Below are positions 16,342 through 25,585 of a DNA stretch of 32,124 bases, piece after piece. This DNA comes from Bacteroidota bacterium (lineage in GTDB: Bacteria; Bacteroidota; Bacteroidia; Chitinophagales; Chitinophagaceae). The DNA lies in contig JAFDXD010000049.1 in the NCBI GenBank assembly GCA_018268135.1, forward strand, positions 1 through 32,124, written 5' to 3'. A model generated the notes under the pieces. It did not search any database. It was not told where the DNA came from and worked only from the letters and a program-made list of their open reading frames with translations. Position 1 is the first letter of the stretch, and the number at the start of each line of letters is the position of its first letter. Both the position numbers and the translations under genes were made by a program.

Positions 16342-18969
16342 ATGAAGCAAATAAGTTTTAAGAAGATATTACCCCACCTTATTGCCATTGGTATTTTTTT
16401 GCTGGTAGCAGCCATTATTTCCAAGCCGGCATTTGAGTCAGATACCATATTAAAACAATCAGACTTAATAGGCTGGCAGGGCATGAGCCACCAGTCATTT
16501 GAATACAAGCAAACACATGGCCATTTTCCACTATGGGTTACCAGCATGTTTAGCGGTATGCCTGCCTACCAAATTGTATTAGAAGGCGATTGGTCGCCAT
16601 TAGGTTTTTTTGACAAAGCTTTTCAACTTTGGTTGCCACAGCCTATGAATTTTTTCTTTTTGGCATGTATCTGTTTTTATATTTTATGTTTATGTTTAAA
16701 AATAAGGCCATTTGCGTCCGTACTCGGTTCGCTGGGGTTTGCTTACTGTAGTTTTTCTGCCATCATCATTACTGCAGGGCATGTTACTCAAATGTTTGCT
16801 CTTGCTTATAGCCCGGCATTAATTGGTGCAGCCATTTTAATTTTCGATAAAAAATATTTTACGGGGTTTACATTAGCCACTCTAATTACAGCCTTACAAA
16901 TAGCACAGGGCCATCAGCAGGTGTCTTACTACTTGTTTTTGATATTAGGTATTATGTCGGTTGCGTATATCATACATTTTATAAAATCAAAGCAAATACC
17001 ACATCTTGCAAAAAGCCTTGGCTTGTTAATAGCAGCCGGCATCATTGGTGTATGCATCAATGCTGTATCCTTATTTCCTACTTATGATTATGCAAAAGAA
17101 TCAAAAAGAGGCGGGCAATTAGTGATGGATAAAAGCAATGTGAAACCCGGAGAAAAAATAGTAAATGGAAAAACTACAGGGCTTTCGAGAGAGTACGCAT
17201 TTCAATGGAGCTATGGGCAGAGCGAATTATTAGGATTACTTTACCCCGGTGTTGCCGGCTATGGTACTCATTATGCAGAGAGGGATGGAGAAAGTTATAT
17301 GTTTCCAAAGTTAAGCGACGACTCGCATGTAGTAAAATACTTAACTGATAAACTGGGTGTGCCCGAAAGCTCTATAGATCAGGCAGCATCACAGTTTAGC
17401 CAATCACTTTATTGGGGCAGGCAGCCATTTACCAATGGCCCTGTTTACCTCGGTGCAGTTATTTGTTTTTTGTTTGTGTTGGGTATGTTTTATTTAGACA
17501 ATAAACATAAATGGTGGATATTGGCTGCTTGTATTTTTGCAATGTTATTAGCCCTTGGTAATAATCTTAGCGGGTTTAATTATTTTATGTTTGATTACCT
17601 GCCGCTCTACAATAAATTCAGGGTGCCAACCATGGCATTGGTAATTCCCCAAATACTTTTTCCGGTAATTGCAGCATTAACTATTAACAAACTTATAGAC
17701 AATGACGATGCAGAAAGCTGGCAAAAATTTAAAAAAGGAGCTATTGCTACTGCGGCATTATTTGCGGTAGCATTTGTCTTTTATTTCAGCAGCGATTTTA
17801 CCAACGAAAACCGTCAGCGCACCAATGAATTTAATACCCTTTACAATGCACAAGACTCAGGCTTAGAACAAAAATTAGAAACCTATCCGGCAGAAAGCGA
17901 TAACCGCCTGTATGAAGGAATGGTTGCCAATTTTAAAGGCAACCCCGATGCACAAAAAGCAGCAAGAGAATTTGTAAGTGCCTTAAAGCAAGACAGGGCT
18001 TCGCTTTTGCTCTCTGATATAATCCGATCATTGATATATATTTTGATAGCAGCCGCATTAATTGCCTTGTATTTAAAAAAGAAATTGAATGCAACCCTTT
18101 TGTTAGCAGGCCTTACACTTACGGCGCTGGTAGACCTCATGAGTTTTGACATGAAATACCTAAATGACAAAAGTTTTGACAGCAAAGAAAAATATGAAGA
18201 GCAGGAATTTCCGATGACAAATGCCGACCGGCAAATATTACAGGACAAAGACCCCAACTACAGGGTATTTAACCTCAGTGTGGGCAGCCCTTTTGAAGAA
18301 TCAAAAACATCTTATTACCATAAATCAATTGGAGGCTACCATGCAGCCAAATTAGGTATATATGATGACCTTACTACCTATCAGCTAAGTGGCCAAATGC
18401 CCAATTTGGGAGTATTGGATATGCTCAATGCAAAATATGTAATACAACGCCAGGGCAATGATGTGGTAGCCAGCAGAAACCCCGGCGCTCTTGGCAATGC
18501 ATGGTTTGTAAAAGGCGTAAAATTTGTACAAGGGCCGGTGGCCGAAATGCAGGCTCTTACAGGCTTTAACCCCAAAGACACTGCAGTGGTAGATGAGCAA
18601 TTTAAAAACCTTACTACCGGATATGCTGCCGCAGACAGTACCTCTTTAATAAAAATGACTTCATTTGATAATGATGATATTACCTATGAGTCATCTTCAG
18701 CATCTGCAAATATTGCAGTATTTAGTGAGATATATTACAAAGATTGGAAAGCCTATCTTGACGGCAAAAAAGTTCCTTACTTTAAAGCTAACTATGTGCT
18801 GAGGGCTATGCTGATACCGCCTGGCAAACATACCATCGAGTTTAAATTTGAATCACAACTATTTAATACCAGTAAAAAAATAGCTGATGTTTTTACCTGG
18901 CTACTCATGTTATTTATTGCCATTGCTGTTTTTTTGGAAATAAAAAAAATACAAAAAGAAAAACGCTAA
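16342..18969 (+). CDS. YfhO family polytopic membrane protein
   Basis: An 875-residue inner-membrane protein of the YfhO family, in the GT-C-like fold class. In Firmicutes, members have been linked to glycosylation of cell-surface polymers; the role in Bacteroidota is not settled. Many hydrophobic helices are visible: HLIAIGIFLLVAAIIS (about 12-27), FFFLACICFYILCLCL, FASVLGSLGFAYCSFSAIII, later FVLGMFYL and WWILAACIFAMLLALG, and two near 525-605. An extracytoplasmic domain of about 240 residues follows (EIYYKDWKAYLDGKKVPYFKANYVLR is the family block). A last helix, VFTWLLMLFIAIAVFLEI, ends in a Lys-rich tail. Its place just before the glycan locus fits a surface-polymer role, but it has its own upstream terminator and a 163-base gap after it. 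Confidence 0.88.
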   Translation: MKQISFKKILPHLIAIGIFLLVAAIISKPAFESDTILKQSDLIGWQGMSHQSFEYKQTHGHFPLWVTSMFSGMPAYQIVLEGDWSPLGFFDKAFQLWLPQPMNFFFLACICFYILCLCLKIRPFASVLGSLGFAYCSFSAIIITAGHVTQMFALAYSPALIGAAILIFDKKYFTGFTLATLITALQIAQGHQQVSYYLFLILGIMSVAYIIHFIKSKQIPHLAKSLGLLIAAGIIGVCINAVSLFPTYDYAKESKRGGQLVMDKSNVKPGEKIVNGKTTGLSREYAFQWSYGQSELLGLLYPGVAGYGTHYAERDGESYMFPKLSDDSHVVKYLTDKLGVPESSIDQAASQFSQSLYWGRQPFTNGPVYLGAVICFLFVLGMFYLDNKHKWWILAACIFAMLLALGNNLSGFNYFMFDYLPLYNKFRVPTMALVIPQILFPVIAALTINKLIDNDDAESWQKFKKGAIATAALFAVAFVFYFSSDFTNENRQRTNEFNTLYNAQDSGLEQKLETYPAESDNRLYEGMVANFKGNPDAQKAAREFVSALKQDRASLLLSDIIRSLIYILIAAALIALYLKKKLNATLLLAGLTLTALVDLMSFDMKYLNDKSFDSKEKYEEQEFPMTNADRQILQDKDPNYRVFNLSVGSPFEESKTSYYHKSIGGYHAAKLGIYDDLTTYQLSGQMPNLGVLDMLNAKYVIQRQGNDVVASRNPGALGNAWFVKGVKFVQGPVAEMQALTGFNPKDTAVVDEQFKNLTTGYAAADSTSLIKMTSFDNDDITYESSSASANIAVFSEIYYKDWKAYLDGKKVPYFKANYVLRAMLIPPGKHTIEFKFESQLFNTSKKIADVFTWLLMLFIAIAVFLEIKKIQKEKR

Positions 18970-19047
18970 CACTGTAATGTTCTGAGCCATTGCTAAACAA
19001 AAATTATCTGAATATTTTTTTTTCAGATGCTTCTTGTACTTGATAAT

Positions 19048-19062
19048 GTTAGCAAGGCTAAC
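19048..19062. repeat. Short perfect inverted repeat ahead of the first glycosyltransferase
   Basis: GTTAGC-AAG-GCTAAC, 71 bases before the GTG start. A second, looser pair (ATCTGAA / TTCAGAT, 19006-19028) lies before it around a T-rich loop. Either could be a regulator site or the terminator of yfhO; neither is a classic T-tailed hairpin. Confidence 0.35.
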
Positions 19063-19132
19063 CTACATTCAGATTAAGATTTTTATAAAAAATATTTTTA
19101 ACATAGAGATACGTTATAAAGCAACTCAATAA

Positions 19133-20293
19133 GTGAAGCATACATTTACCGGCGGGCATACAAAGGTTGGATTACTGGCGCCTTATAACACTTATCCTCC
19201 CAAAACGGGAGGGAAAAAATTTGTGGCTCTTTTTCATCAATACCTTATGAAAGAGTTGCCCGTACATTTTATTTCGGTAAAAAACAATGAAGTACCGCCA
19301 GAAATGGCAGACTCTTTCCATACTATTTTGGGCACATCCAAGCTTAGATATGCCAATGTCTTATTATTTTTTAAGTTAAAAAAACTTATCAGGCAACAGC
19401 AACTTACCGATATCATCATAGTACACCCCTACTTTGGCTGGCTGGCCTGGATGCTTAAAAAAGCAACAGGCGTAAGGCTTTCGTTGTTATCGCACAATAT
19501 TGAAGCCATCCGTTTTAAAAGCATGGGAAAAAGCTGGTGGAAAATGCTTTGGTACTACGAGAAAAATGTACACAAAATTATTGATCACAATTTTTTTGTA
19601 ACAGAAGAAGATAAAAATTTTGCTATTCAAAATTATAAACTTAATCCGAAAAAATGTTTTGTAATAACCTATGGTATTGAATGGAAGCAAATTCCCACAG
19701 CAGCAGAAAGAAAAAATGCTAACGATGAATTAAAAAAACAATACCAATTAAATGATCATCAAAGAATATTACTCTTTAATGGCTCGCTCGATTACCAACC
19801 CAATATTGAAGCAGTAGAATATATCATCAATAATATTAACCCTTTACTGTTAGCAACAAAAAATTTTGATTATAAAATAATTATTTGCGGCAAAGGGCTG
19901 CCGGCTTCTTTTAATGAATTAAAAGAATATGCTGATAAAAATATTATTTATGCAGGTTTTGTAAATGACATCAACCTGTTTTTTAAGGGGGCAGATATTT
20001 TTATAAACCCGGTAATAACCGGTGGCGGCATCAAAACAAAATTAGTAGAAGCCATTGGCAACAATCTTACGGCAATAAGCTGCAAAAGTGGCGCCTTTGG
20101 TGTAAGCGAGAGCTTAGCTCCCGGCAAATTAGAAGTGGTAGATGATTTTGACTGGAAAGCCTTTAGCCTGGCCATTGTAAATGCTAAAATGAGCGCTCAA
20201 ACCGAAGGAACTTTTTTTAATCATTTTTATTGGGGTAATATTGCAGCAAAAGCTGCAGGCATATTAACCGGCAGCATAGTATTAGATACATGA
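19133..20293 (+). CDS. Glycosyltransferase, GT4 (GT-B fold)
   Basis: Retaining GT-B glycosyltransferase, likely adding a sugar to a lipid-linked glycan on the cytoplasmic face. At 386 residues it is full length. The N domain starts KVGLLAPYNTYPPKTGGKKF. The C domain has RILLFNGSLDYQPNIEAVEY, KIIICGKGLP, NIIYAGFVNDINLFFKGADIFINP and TGGGIKTKLVEAIGNN, the nucleotide-sugar binding block. The start is GTG 19133, directly after an in-frame TAA (19130-19132), so nothing further upstream is possible. The gene overlaps rmd by ATGA, indicating an operon. Donor and acceptor are unknown; GDP-rhamnose is a candidate by context. Confidence 0.88.
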   Translation: MKHTFTGGHTKVGLLAPYNTYPPKTGGKKFVALFHQYLMKELPVHFISVKNNEVPPEMADSFHTILGTSKLRYANVLLFFKLKKLIRQQQLTDIIIVHPYFGWLAWMLKKATGVRLSLLSHNIEAIRFKSMGKSWWKMLWYYEKNVHKIIDHNFFVTEEDKNFAIQNYKLNPKKCFVITYGIEWKQIPTAAERKNANDELKKQYQLNDHQRILLFNGSLDYQPNIEAVEYIINNINPLLLATKNFDYKIIICGKGLPASFNELKEYADKNIIYAGFVNDINLFFKGADIFINPVITGGGIKTKLVEAIGNNLTAISCKSGAFGVSESLAPGKLEVVDDFDWKAFSLAIVNAKMSAQTEGTFFNHFYWGNIAAKAAGILTGSIVLDT

Positions 20294-21270
20294 AGATATT
20301 AATAACAGGCATAGCAGGTTTTGCTGCAAGACATTTTTTAGACTATCTAAATGTAATAGAGCCAGGCAGCGAAGTAGCTGGTATTTACCACGAAACATTA
20401 CCGGAGTTTGATGTAAAAAAATTAGGAAATTTAACCATTACTTTCTATCAGTTATCATTGTTAGAAAAAGATAAGTTTGCAGCAGTATTGCAAGAATGTA
20501 AGCCTGCTTTTATTCTTCATCTTGCGGGCAAGAGTAGTGTGGCTAACAGTTGGAAAGACCCTTCCGGCTCTATTACCGACAATACAAATTTCTTTTTGAA
20601 CATAGTAGAATCTGTAAGGGTATTGAACTGGCCCTGCCGCATTCTGTCGGTTGGCTCTACAGAAGAGTATGGAAATGCCAATGCAGGGTTACCCTTAAAA
20701 GAAACTGATTGCCCTGAGCCTGCAAGCCCTTATGGCGTGGCAAGGGTGCTGCAGCAAAAGCTGGTTGCCATATATGCCAACAGCTATAAGTTAGACATTG
20801 TGCACACACGCTCATTCAATCATATTGGCCCCAATCAAAAACCGGAATATGTAATTGCTTCTTTTGCAAAACAGGTAGTGCAACAGGATATGGAGGGCAA
20901 AAAAGAAATAATATTAAAAACCGGAGATGTAAATGTGGTAAGAGATTTTAGCGATGTAAGAGATGTGGTAAAAGCCTATTACCAACTGCTGTACAAAGGC
21001 CGCAAAGGGCAAACTTATAATGTATGCTCCGGCAATGGATATGTATTAAAAGACATTATTCAATTACTGGCAAAAAAAATAGGTAAGCCCGTACACGATA
21101 GTATTGATGAAGAAAAATTCAGGCCGGCAGAAAATAAAACTATTCTCGGGTCTTTTGAAAAAATTAATAAAGAAACAGGTTGGAAGCCAGAGATAAGTAT
21201 TGAAAAAAGTATTGAAGATATTATTGAATACTGGAGAGGCATATTATCAGATATTGCAAAAAAACAATAA
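20290..21270 (+). CDS. rmd: GDP-6-deoxy-D-mannose reductase (GDP-4-dehydro-6-deoxy-D-mannose reductase)
   Basis: Reduces the 4-keto group of GDP-4-keto-6-deoxymannose to give GDP-D-rhamnose. It is an extended SDR of 326 residues with Rossmann motif GIAGFAARH at 7-15, HLAGKSSV, LSVGSTEEYG (Ser/Thr at 123-124), SFNHIGPNQ, NVVRDFSDVRDVVKAYYQLL and TYNVCSGNG; the last three are typical of Rmd. The SDR catalytic YxxxK reads Tyr148-GVA-Arg152, so Arg replaces Lys. I believe this variant occurs in Bacteroidota Rmd proteins, but could not check. It overlaps the preceding GT4 by four bases. Gmd, which makes its substrate, is 2 kb downstream. A plain NDP-sugar epimerase is the alternative. Confidence 0.82.
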   Translation: MKILITGIAGFAARHFLDYLNVIEPGSEVAGIYHETLPEFDVKKLGNLTITFYQLSLLEKDKFAAVLQECKPAFILHLAGKSSVANSWKDPSGSITDNTNFFLNIVESVRVLNWPCRILSVGSTEEYGNANAGLPLKETDCPEPASPYGVARVLQQKLVAIYANSYKLDIVHTRSFNHIGPNQKPEYVIASFAKQVVQQDMEGKKEIILKTGDVNVVRDFSDVRDVVKAYYQLLYKGRKGQTYNVCSGNGYVLKDIIQLLAKKIGKPVHDSIDEEKFRPAENKTILGSFEKINKETGWKPEISIEKSIEDIIEYWRGILSDIAKKQ

Positions 21271-21279
21271 GGTAAAACT

Positions 21280-21972
21280 ATGATTGTTGGAAACGGAATG
21301 ATTGCAAAGCGTTTTAAAGATTACGAGTTAAATGATAATATCATCATTTTCGCTTCAGGCATTTCTAATTCAGCTAACAAACTACATACGGAGTTTGAAC
21401 GTGAAGCAACCTTATTAAACACAACCATAAAAAATAATAGTAACAAAAGGATTATTTATTTCAGCACCTGTAGCATTTACGATCCTTCTTTAGAAAACAG
21501 TTTATACGTACGCCATAAAAAAAATATAGAATCTTTAATTATTAAGGGCGCATCAAAATATACCATTTTCCGTGTATCAAACCCCATTGGCGCTACTACT
21601 AATAAGCATACACTGCTCAATTATTTTATTGAACATATTTTATCAAAACAAAAAATCATTGTATGGAAGAATGCATCCAGGAATATTTTAGATATTGATG
21701 ACATGTATGTGATATGCAATGAAATCATCCATGAAAATCTTTTTTTAAATACCACAGTAAATATTGCAAACCCCCATAATTATAAAGTAATGTACATTTT
21801 ATCTGCCATAGAAAAACACTTTAACACTCATGGGCATTTTGATTTTATTGATAAAGGAGGGGATCCAAAAATTGATACAAGTGCTATTCAGCCAATCTTT
21901 GATAAATTTAATTTTACATTTACTGACAACTATTTGCCGGATCTTCTACAAAAATTTTATCCAATTTCATGA
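21280..21972 (+). CDS. Short NAD-dependent epimerase/dehydratase-like SDR
   Basis: A 230-residue atypical SDR, shorter than the 300-350 residues of normal sugar epimerases. It starts almost at the dinucleotide loop (MIVGNGMIAKRF). The active site looks complete: FSTCSIYD with Ser/Thr at 62-63 and Tyr76-VRH-Lys80. FRVSNPIG and NILDIDDM match the substrate-side blocks. The C-terminal substrate domain is reduced. It starts nine bases after rmd and overlaps the next GT4 by ATGA, so it belongs to the same operon. Likely acts on a nucleotide-sugar; the reaction is unknown. The gene is strikingly AT-rich compared with rmd. Confidence 0.7.
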   Translation: MIVGNGMIAKRFKDYELNDNIIIFASGISNSANKLHTEFEREATLLNTTIKNNSNKRIIYFSTCSIYDPSLENSLYVRHKKNIESLIIKGASKYTIFRVSNPIGATTNKHTLLNYFIEHILSKQKIIVWKNASRNILDIDDMYVICNEIIHENLFLNTTVNIANPHNYKVMYILSAIEKHFNTHGHFDFIDKGGDPKIDTSAIQPIFDKFNFTFTDNYLPDLLQKFYPIS

Positions 21973-23147
21973 CCTATATTTTTGCAAAAAGAAAATTGAT
22001 GTTAGAGAGGATAGCCATATTCCCCTTTATGGCTCTGGGCAAATTGTGTGGAAATATTTTTAGGTTAAAAACAAAACATTCTATTTTTCTTTTTTATCCT
22101 AATAAAGATATTGGCGGCTCACCACAAGTAAATATTGATATTGCAAATTGCATAAAAAATCTAAAGCCGATTATCATTTTTTCTAAGAAAGACAATAATG
22201 GGCAATTTAGGGAAAGGTATAATATTGAAGGCGTAAGAATATTAGAAATTCATAAGTATATTGATAATAAATTTTTTCATTTTATTAATTTTTTCTTTAG
22301 AGGCTTGTTATCAGCCTGGATAAATCAACAAAAAAATGCAGTAGTATTTGGTGGGGAATGTATTTTTTTCTATAAAGTAATTCCACACGTTGGCAAAAAA
22401 GTACATACTGTAGAATTATGCCATTTGCCAACCTGGCTTCCCTACTCTATCGGATTTATTGATAATATCAATTGCCGTGTTTTTAGCACACAAAAATTAA
22501 AAGAAGATGTAGAACAACAATACATTGCCAATAAATTACCTGCTCCATATTTTGAGAAATTATTTTTTATAGAAAATGCGCTCGACATACCTCCGTATAA
22601 AGCTCCGCAAAACGATGTATTTCAAATATATTTTATTGGCAGAGGTGCGCCGCAAAAGCGTGTACACCTGATAGCGGCTATTGCTGAGAAAATTTACCAG
22701 AAAGGATTAAAGGTGAAATTTAATTTTGTAGGAGATGTTGATAAAGTGATAGACCAGGCTAAATATCCGTTTTGTAATTTTTTTGGCAACGTAAAAGGAG
22801 AAGAAGAATTAAAAAAAATATACAATCATGCTGATGTATTATTGATGACTTCTGCCTTTGAAGGATTGCCGATAGTAGTAATGCAAATAATGGCATACGG
22901 AAAAGTTGTTATTTCCACTGCAGTAAATGCCATTCCTGATTATATCCATCATCTTGAAAATGGCTTGTTAATAAAAGCTACTGATGAAAATGAAATTGTA
23001 GAAGAAGCTGTTGGCTATATTGAAATGTTGATTGGTAACCCTGATCTGTATTTTAAAATGGGCAAAAACAGCAGGGAAATTGCTATCGCAAAATTTAACC
23101 GGCAAACCTTCTGCTCTGCATACAAAACAATTTTTAAAATAAACTAA
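21969..23147 (+). CDS. Glycosyltransferase, GT4 (GT-B fold)
   Basis: A 392-residue GT-B transferase. Signatures are FYPNKDIGGSPQVNIDIA in the N domain, IYFIGRGAPQKRVHLIAAIAEKI, VKFNFVGDVDKV, and ADVLLMTSAFEGLPIVVMQIMAYGKVVIST with the EGLP donor-binding block. About 35 residues precede the first strand, including a hydrophobic patch (IAIFPFMALGKLCG) that may sit on the membrane. ATG 21969 overlaps the previous stop (ATGA). A TATTTTTG at 21977-21984 and an in-frame ATG at 21999 offer an alternative start. Like the preceding SDR, the gene is markedly AT-rich. Donor and acceptor are unknown. Confidence 0.86.
   Translation: MTYIFAKRKLMLERIAIFPFMALGKLCGNIFRLKTKHSIFLFYPNKDIGGSPQVNIDIANCIKNLKPIIIFSKKDNNGQFRERYNIEGVRILEIHKYIDNKFFHFINFFFRGLLSAWINQQKNAVVFGGECIFFYKVIPHVGKKVHTVELCHLPTWLPYSIGFIDNINCRVFSTQKLKEDVEQQYIANKLPAPYFEKLFFIENALDIPPYKAPQNDVFQIYFIGRGAPQKRVHLIAAIAEKIYQKGLKVKFNFVGDVDKVIDQAKYPFCNFFGNVKGEEELKKIYNHADVLLMTSAFEGLPIVVMQIMAYGKVVISTAVNAIPDYIHHLENGLLIKATDENEIVEEAVGYIEMLIGNPDLYFKMGKNSREIAIAKFNRQTFCSAYKTIFKIN
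21977..21984 (+). promoter_or_regulatory. Possible internal -7 element TATTTTTG at the start of the second GT4
   Basis: Exact match to the -7 consensus within the first codons of the 21969 frame. It would place a transcript start near 21988-21990, ahead of ATG 21999. There is no TTG at -33, and chance matches are expected in such AT-rich DNA. Confidence 0.25.
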
Positions 23148-23283
23148 CAGGCATTCGCAGATTAAGCTTATCTGTATATTTCTTATAATTGCAGCGGCAC
23201 CTATTCATTAAAAAAAATCACTGGCCCTTTGTGGGTATTTTTACTTTTACTAATACCGGCTTCATATTTCTCTTTATTTATCT

Positions 23284-23291
23284 TATTTTTG
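23284..23291 (+). promoter_or_regulatory. -7 element TATTTTTG for gmd
   Basis: Exact match to TAnnTTTG, ending 19 bases before the gmd ATG. A -33 TTG was not found. The 163-base gap before gmd supports separate transcription. Confidence 0.45.
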
Positions 23292-23310
23292 CCCTCTTTA
23301 ATATAATCGG

Positions 23311-24378
23311 ATGAAAACAGCTCTAATTACAGGTATTACCGGACAGGATGGCGCCTATCTTGCAGAATTGCTCTTAAAAAAAGGCTACAATGTACATGGC
23401 ATTAAAAGGCGCAGCTCTTTGATGAATACCGACCGTATTGATGGCCTTATCTTTGATAAAGGATTATCTGAAAAATTTCATTTGCACTATGGGGACCTTA
23501 CTGACAGTAGCAGTATTTTGCGCATCGTACAACAAACCCAACCCGACGAAATTTATAACCTGGCTGCTCAAAGCCATGTACAGGTTAGTTTTGAAACGCC
23601 TGAATACACTGCCAACTCTGATGGAATTGGTGTACTCCGAATATTAGAAGCCATCAGGATACTTGGCCTTACCAAAAAAACAAAATTTTACCAGGCATCT
23701 ACATCCGAATTGTATGGCCTTGTACAGGAAATACCACAAAAAGAAACAACTCCATTTTACCCTCGCTCACCGTATGGTGTGGCCAAACTATATGGCTATT
23801 GGATAACTGTAAACTACAGGGAAGCCTACGAAATGTTTGCCGTAAATGGAATTTTGTTTAATCACGAAAGCCCCCTGCGTGGAGAAAGTTTTGTTACCAG
23901 AAAGATAACCATTGGCGTAGCAAGGATAGCCCTTGGCTTAGATACCGATCCATTGTTGCTTGGAAACTTAGATGCACAAAGAGATTGGGGCCATGCAAAA
24001 GATTATGTAGAGGGCATGTGGCGCATTATGCAGCATGATGTTGCTGAAGATTTTGTATTGGCAACGGGCATCACTACACGCATTCGAGATTTTATCATAA
24101 TGGCTTTTAAAGAAGTAGGCATTGAACTTTCCTTTGAAGGACAAGGGCTTTCTGAAAAAGTATTTGTAAAATCATGCAGCAACCCATTGTACAATTTGCC
24201 TACAGGCAAGCAGGTAGTTGGCATTCACCCACGATACTTTAGGCCGGCAGAGGTAGATTTGCTCATTGGCGATGCCACAAAAGCTAATACCAAATTAGGC
24301 TGGAAACCCACTTACGATTTGCCCATGCTGGTAAAAGAAATGATGGAAGATGAATTAAAATATCAGGCAAAAAAATAG
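23311..24378 (+). CDS. gmd: GDP-mannose 4,6-dehydratase
   Basis: Converts GDP-D-mannose to GDP-4-keto-6-deoxy-D-mannose using bound NADP, the branch point to GDP-rhamnose, GDP-fucose and related sugars. The Gmd pattern is clear: [34 protein letters not shown] (NADP phosphate binding), [16 protein letters not shown] (Thr131, Ser132, Glu133), Tyr155-GVA-Lys159, [38 protein letters not shown] and [11 protein letters not shown]. The 355 residues are close to family length. Residues 284-305 ([20 protein letters not shown]) diverge from usual Gmd wording and contain a DNA palindrome at 24196-24209. It pairs functionally with rmd upstream. Confidence 0.96.
   Translation: MKTALITGITGQDGAYLAELLLKKGYNVHGIKRRSSLMNTDRIDGLIFDKGLSEKFHLHYGDLTDSSSILRIVQQTQPDEIYNLAAQSHVQVSFETPEYTANSDGIGVLRILEAIRILGLTKKTKFYQASTSELYGLVQEIPQKETTPFYPRSPYGVAKLYGYWITVNYREAYEMFAVNGILFNHESPLRGESFVTRKITIGVARIALGLDTDPLLLGNLDAQRDWGHAKDYVEGMWRIMQHDVAEDFVLATGITTRIRDFIIMAFKEVGIELSFEGQGLSEKVFVKSCSNPLYNLPTGKQVVGIHPRYFRPAEVDLLIGDATKANTKLGWKPTYDLPMLVKEMMEDELKYQAKK
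24196..24209. repeat. Palindrome inside gmd encoding LPTGK
   Basis: TTGCCT-AC-AGGCAA, in frame within gmd residues 296-300. In my memory, similar palindromes coding for LPTGRQ/LPTGKQ recur in Bacteroidota genes; whether this copy belongs to such a repeat is unproven. Confidence 0.35.
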
Positions 24379-24541
24379 ATTTATCTTTTTGACATAACTG
24401 CCTCTACTTTTTTTAAAAAAACTACTCATTTTATTTTTAGCTGAGGAGACTTCAATTATTTTTCTCAAAAAACAGGTTATTTAAATATTGCTTGCAGCAT
24501 AAAATGCAAGTAGCTTACTGATTGCTTTAAAATAAAAGTGT

Positions 24542-25492
24542 CTATTTGAAAAGTACCGATCTACAATAGGTAAATGCCATTAATAATTTTGACACAATAC
24601 CATTATGCAATAATTTAGAACTGACCCTGTCCTGGCAGTGAAGCATTTTTTTTACATAAGAATTAATAACAGCAGCAGGATAATACTGTAATATTTCACT
24701 CTCCTTTGTTATATTAAGATTTCTGAAAAGTCGCCAGTAATAATCATACACAATTATATTTTTCAAAATTTGAATACCATGTTTTTCAAGCAAGATGAAA
24801 TTTTCCGGAATCTCTACAACCGGATTTCTGAAACATGATTCTGTTACCTGCTCGCTACCTAAGCCTACCTTTATTAAATACTCTGGTATATACTTATATT
24901 TCTTAAACTTTAAAAGGGTACTAATAGAGAAATCAAAATCAACAACCCATTTTAGCCGCTCATCATAAAATAAAAAATTTTCATTTTTAATAAATGAACA
25001 GCTTGGATTGCCTACCGTATTTTTTCTAAAAAGGTTCAATGGCGAAAGCCTTAGCAGCAACTTATCTAACAAACTATTTTTTACTTGTAAGGCTTTATTA
25101 TTTTGCAGATTTATATTGTAATAAGCTCCAAAAAAGAATTTGACTTCCGGATATTTAGTTACATAGTTATGATAAACCTGCAATGCATCATTTGTAGCAA
25201 ACCAATCATCATCATGCATTATTTTAATCCATTTGCCTTTGGCGTTTCTAATAGCTTCATTCCAATTGGCAGGAGTGCCCAAAGAGGGGGAGTTTTTAAA
25301 ATATTTTAAAGCATTATTAAATGTATAGGCCTTAATAAATTCACTCACTGCATCATCAGGGCTGTCGTCAGAAATGATGACTTCAATATCTTTAAAAGTT
25401 TGTTCCTGTATAGAATCTAACAACCTTTTTAAATAATCAACATTTTTGTAACTAGGTATGCAGATAGAAATAAATGGTTGCTGAGGAATCAT
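24542..25492 (-). CDS. Glycosyltransferase family 2 (GT-A fold)
   Basis: A 316-residue GT-A transferase. FISICIPSYKNVDYLKRLLD opens the fold. SDDSPDD (41-47) binds the nucleotide, and KWIKIMHDDDWF carries the metal-binding DDD (94-96). FSISTLLKFKKYKYIPEYLI is the later acceptor-side block. No membrane helices are seen, so it probably acts at the cytoplasmic face. It is the last gene of the minus-strand cluster, 93 bases after the GT9-like gene, with a -7-like TAGTTTTG in the gap. It converges on gmd. Donor sugar unknown. Confidence 0.88.
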   Translation of the reverse strand: MIPQQPFISICIPSYKNVDYLKRLLDSIQEQTFKDIEVIISDDSPDDAVSEFIKAYTFNNALKYFKNSPSLGTPANWNEAIRNAKGKWIKIMHDDDWFATNDALQVYHNYVTKYPEVKFFFGAYYNINLQNNKALQVKNSLLDKLLLRLSPLNLFRKNTVGNPSCSFIKNENFLFYDERLKWVVDFDFSISTLLKFKKYKYIPEYLIKVGLGSEQVTESCFRNPVVEIPENFILLEKHGIQILKNIIVYDYYWRLFRNLNITKESEILQYYPAAVINSYVKKMLHCQDRVSSKLLHNGIVSKLLMAFTYCRSVLFK

Positions 25493-25559
25493 ATTTTGAA
25501 CATACTAATTGTTATACACATTTTGCAGTACGCAAGTAACGCTTTATTTACTTTCAACA

Positions 25560-25567
25560 CAAAACTA
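25560..25567 (-). promoter_or_regulatory. Possible -7 element TAGTTTTG ahead of the GT2 gene
   Basis: On the minus strand TAGTTTTG fits TAnnTTTG, 67 bases before the GT2 start. No -33 TTG is seen at the right distance. It would give GT2 a promoter separate from the operon. Confidence 0.3.
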
Positions 25568-25585
25568 CAATTTGCATTACATTCT

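Noticed and set aside
24408-24421. T7A7 run in the gmd / GT2 gap as a terminator
   Set aside because: It is a pure A/T palindrome with no G-C stem; the nearby CTTGCA / TGCAAG pair (24491-24510) is only six bases long and lacks a T tract.
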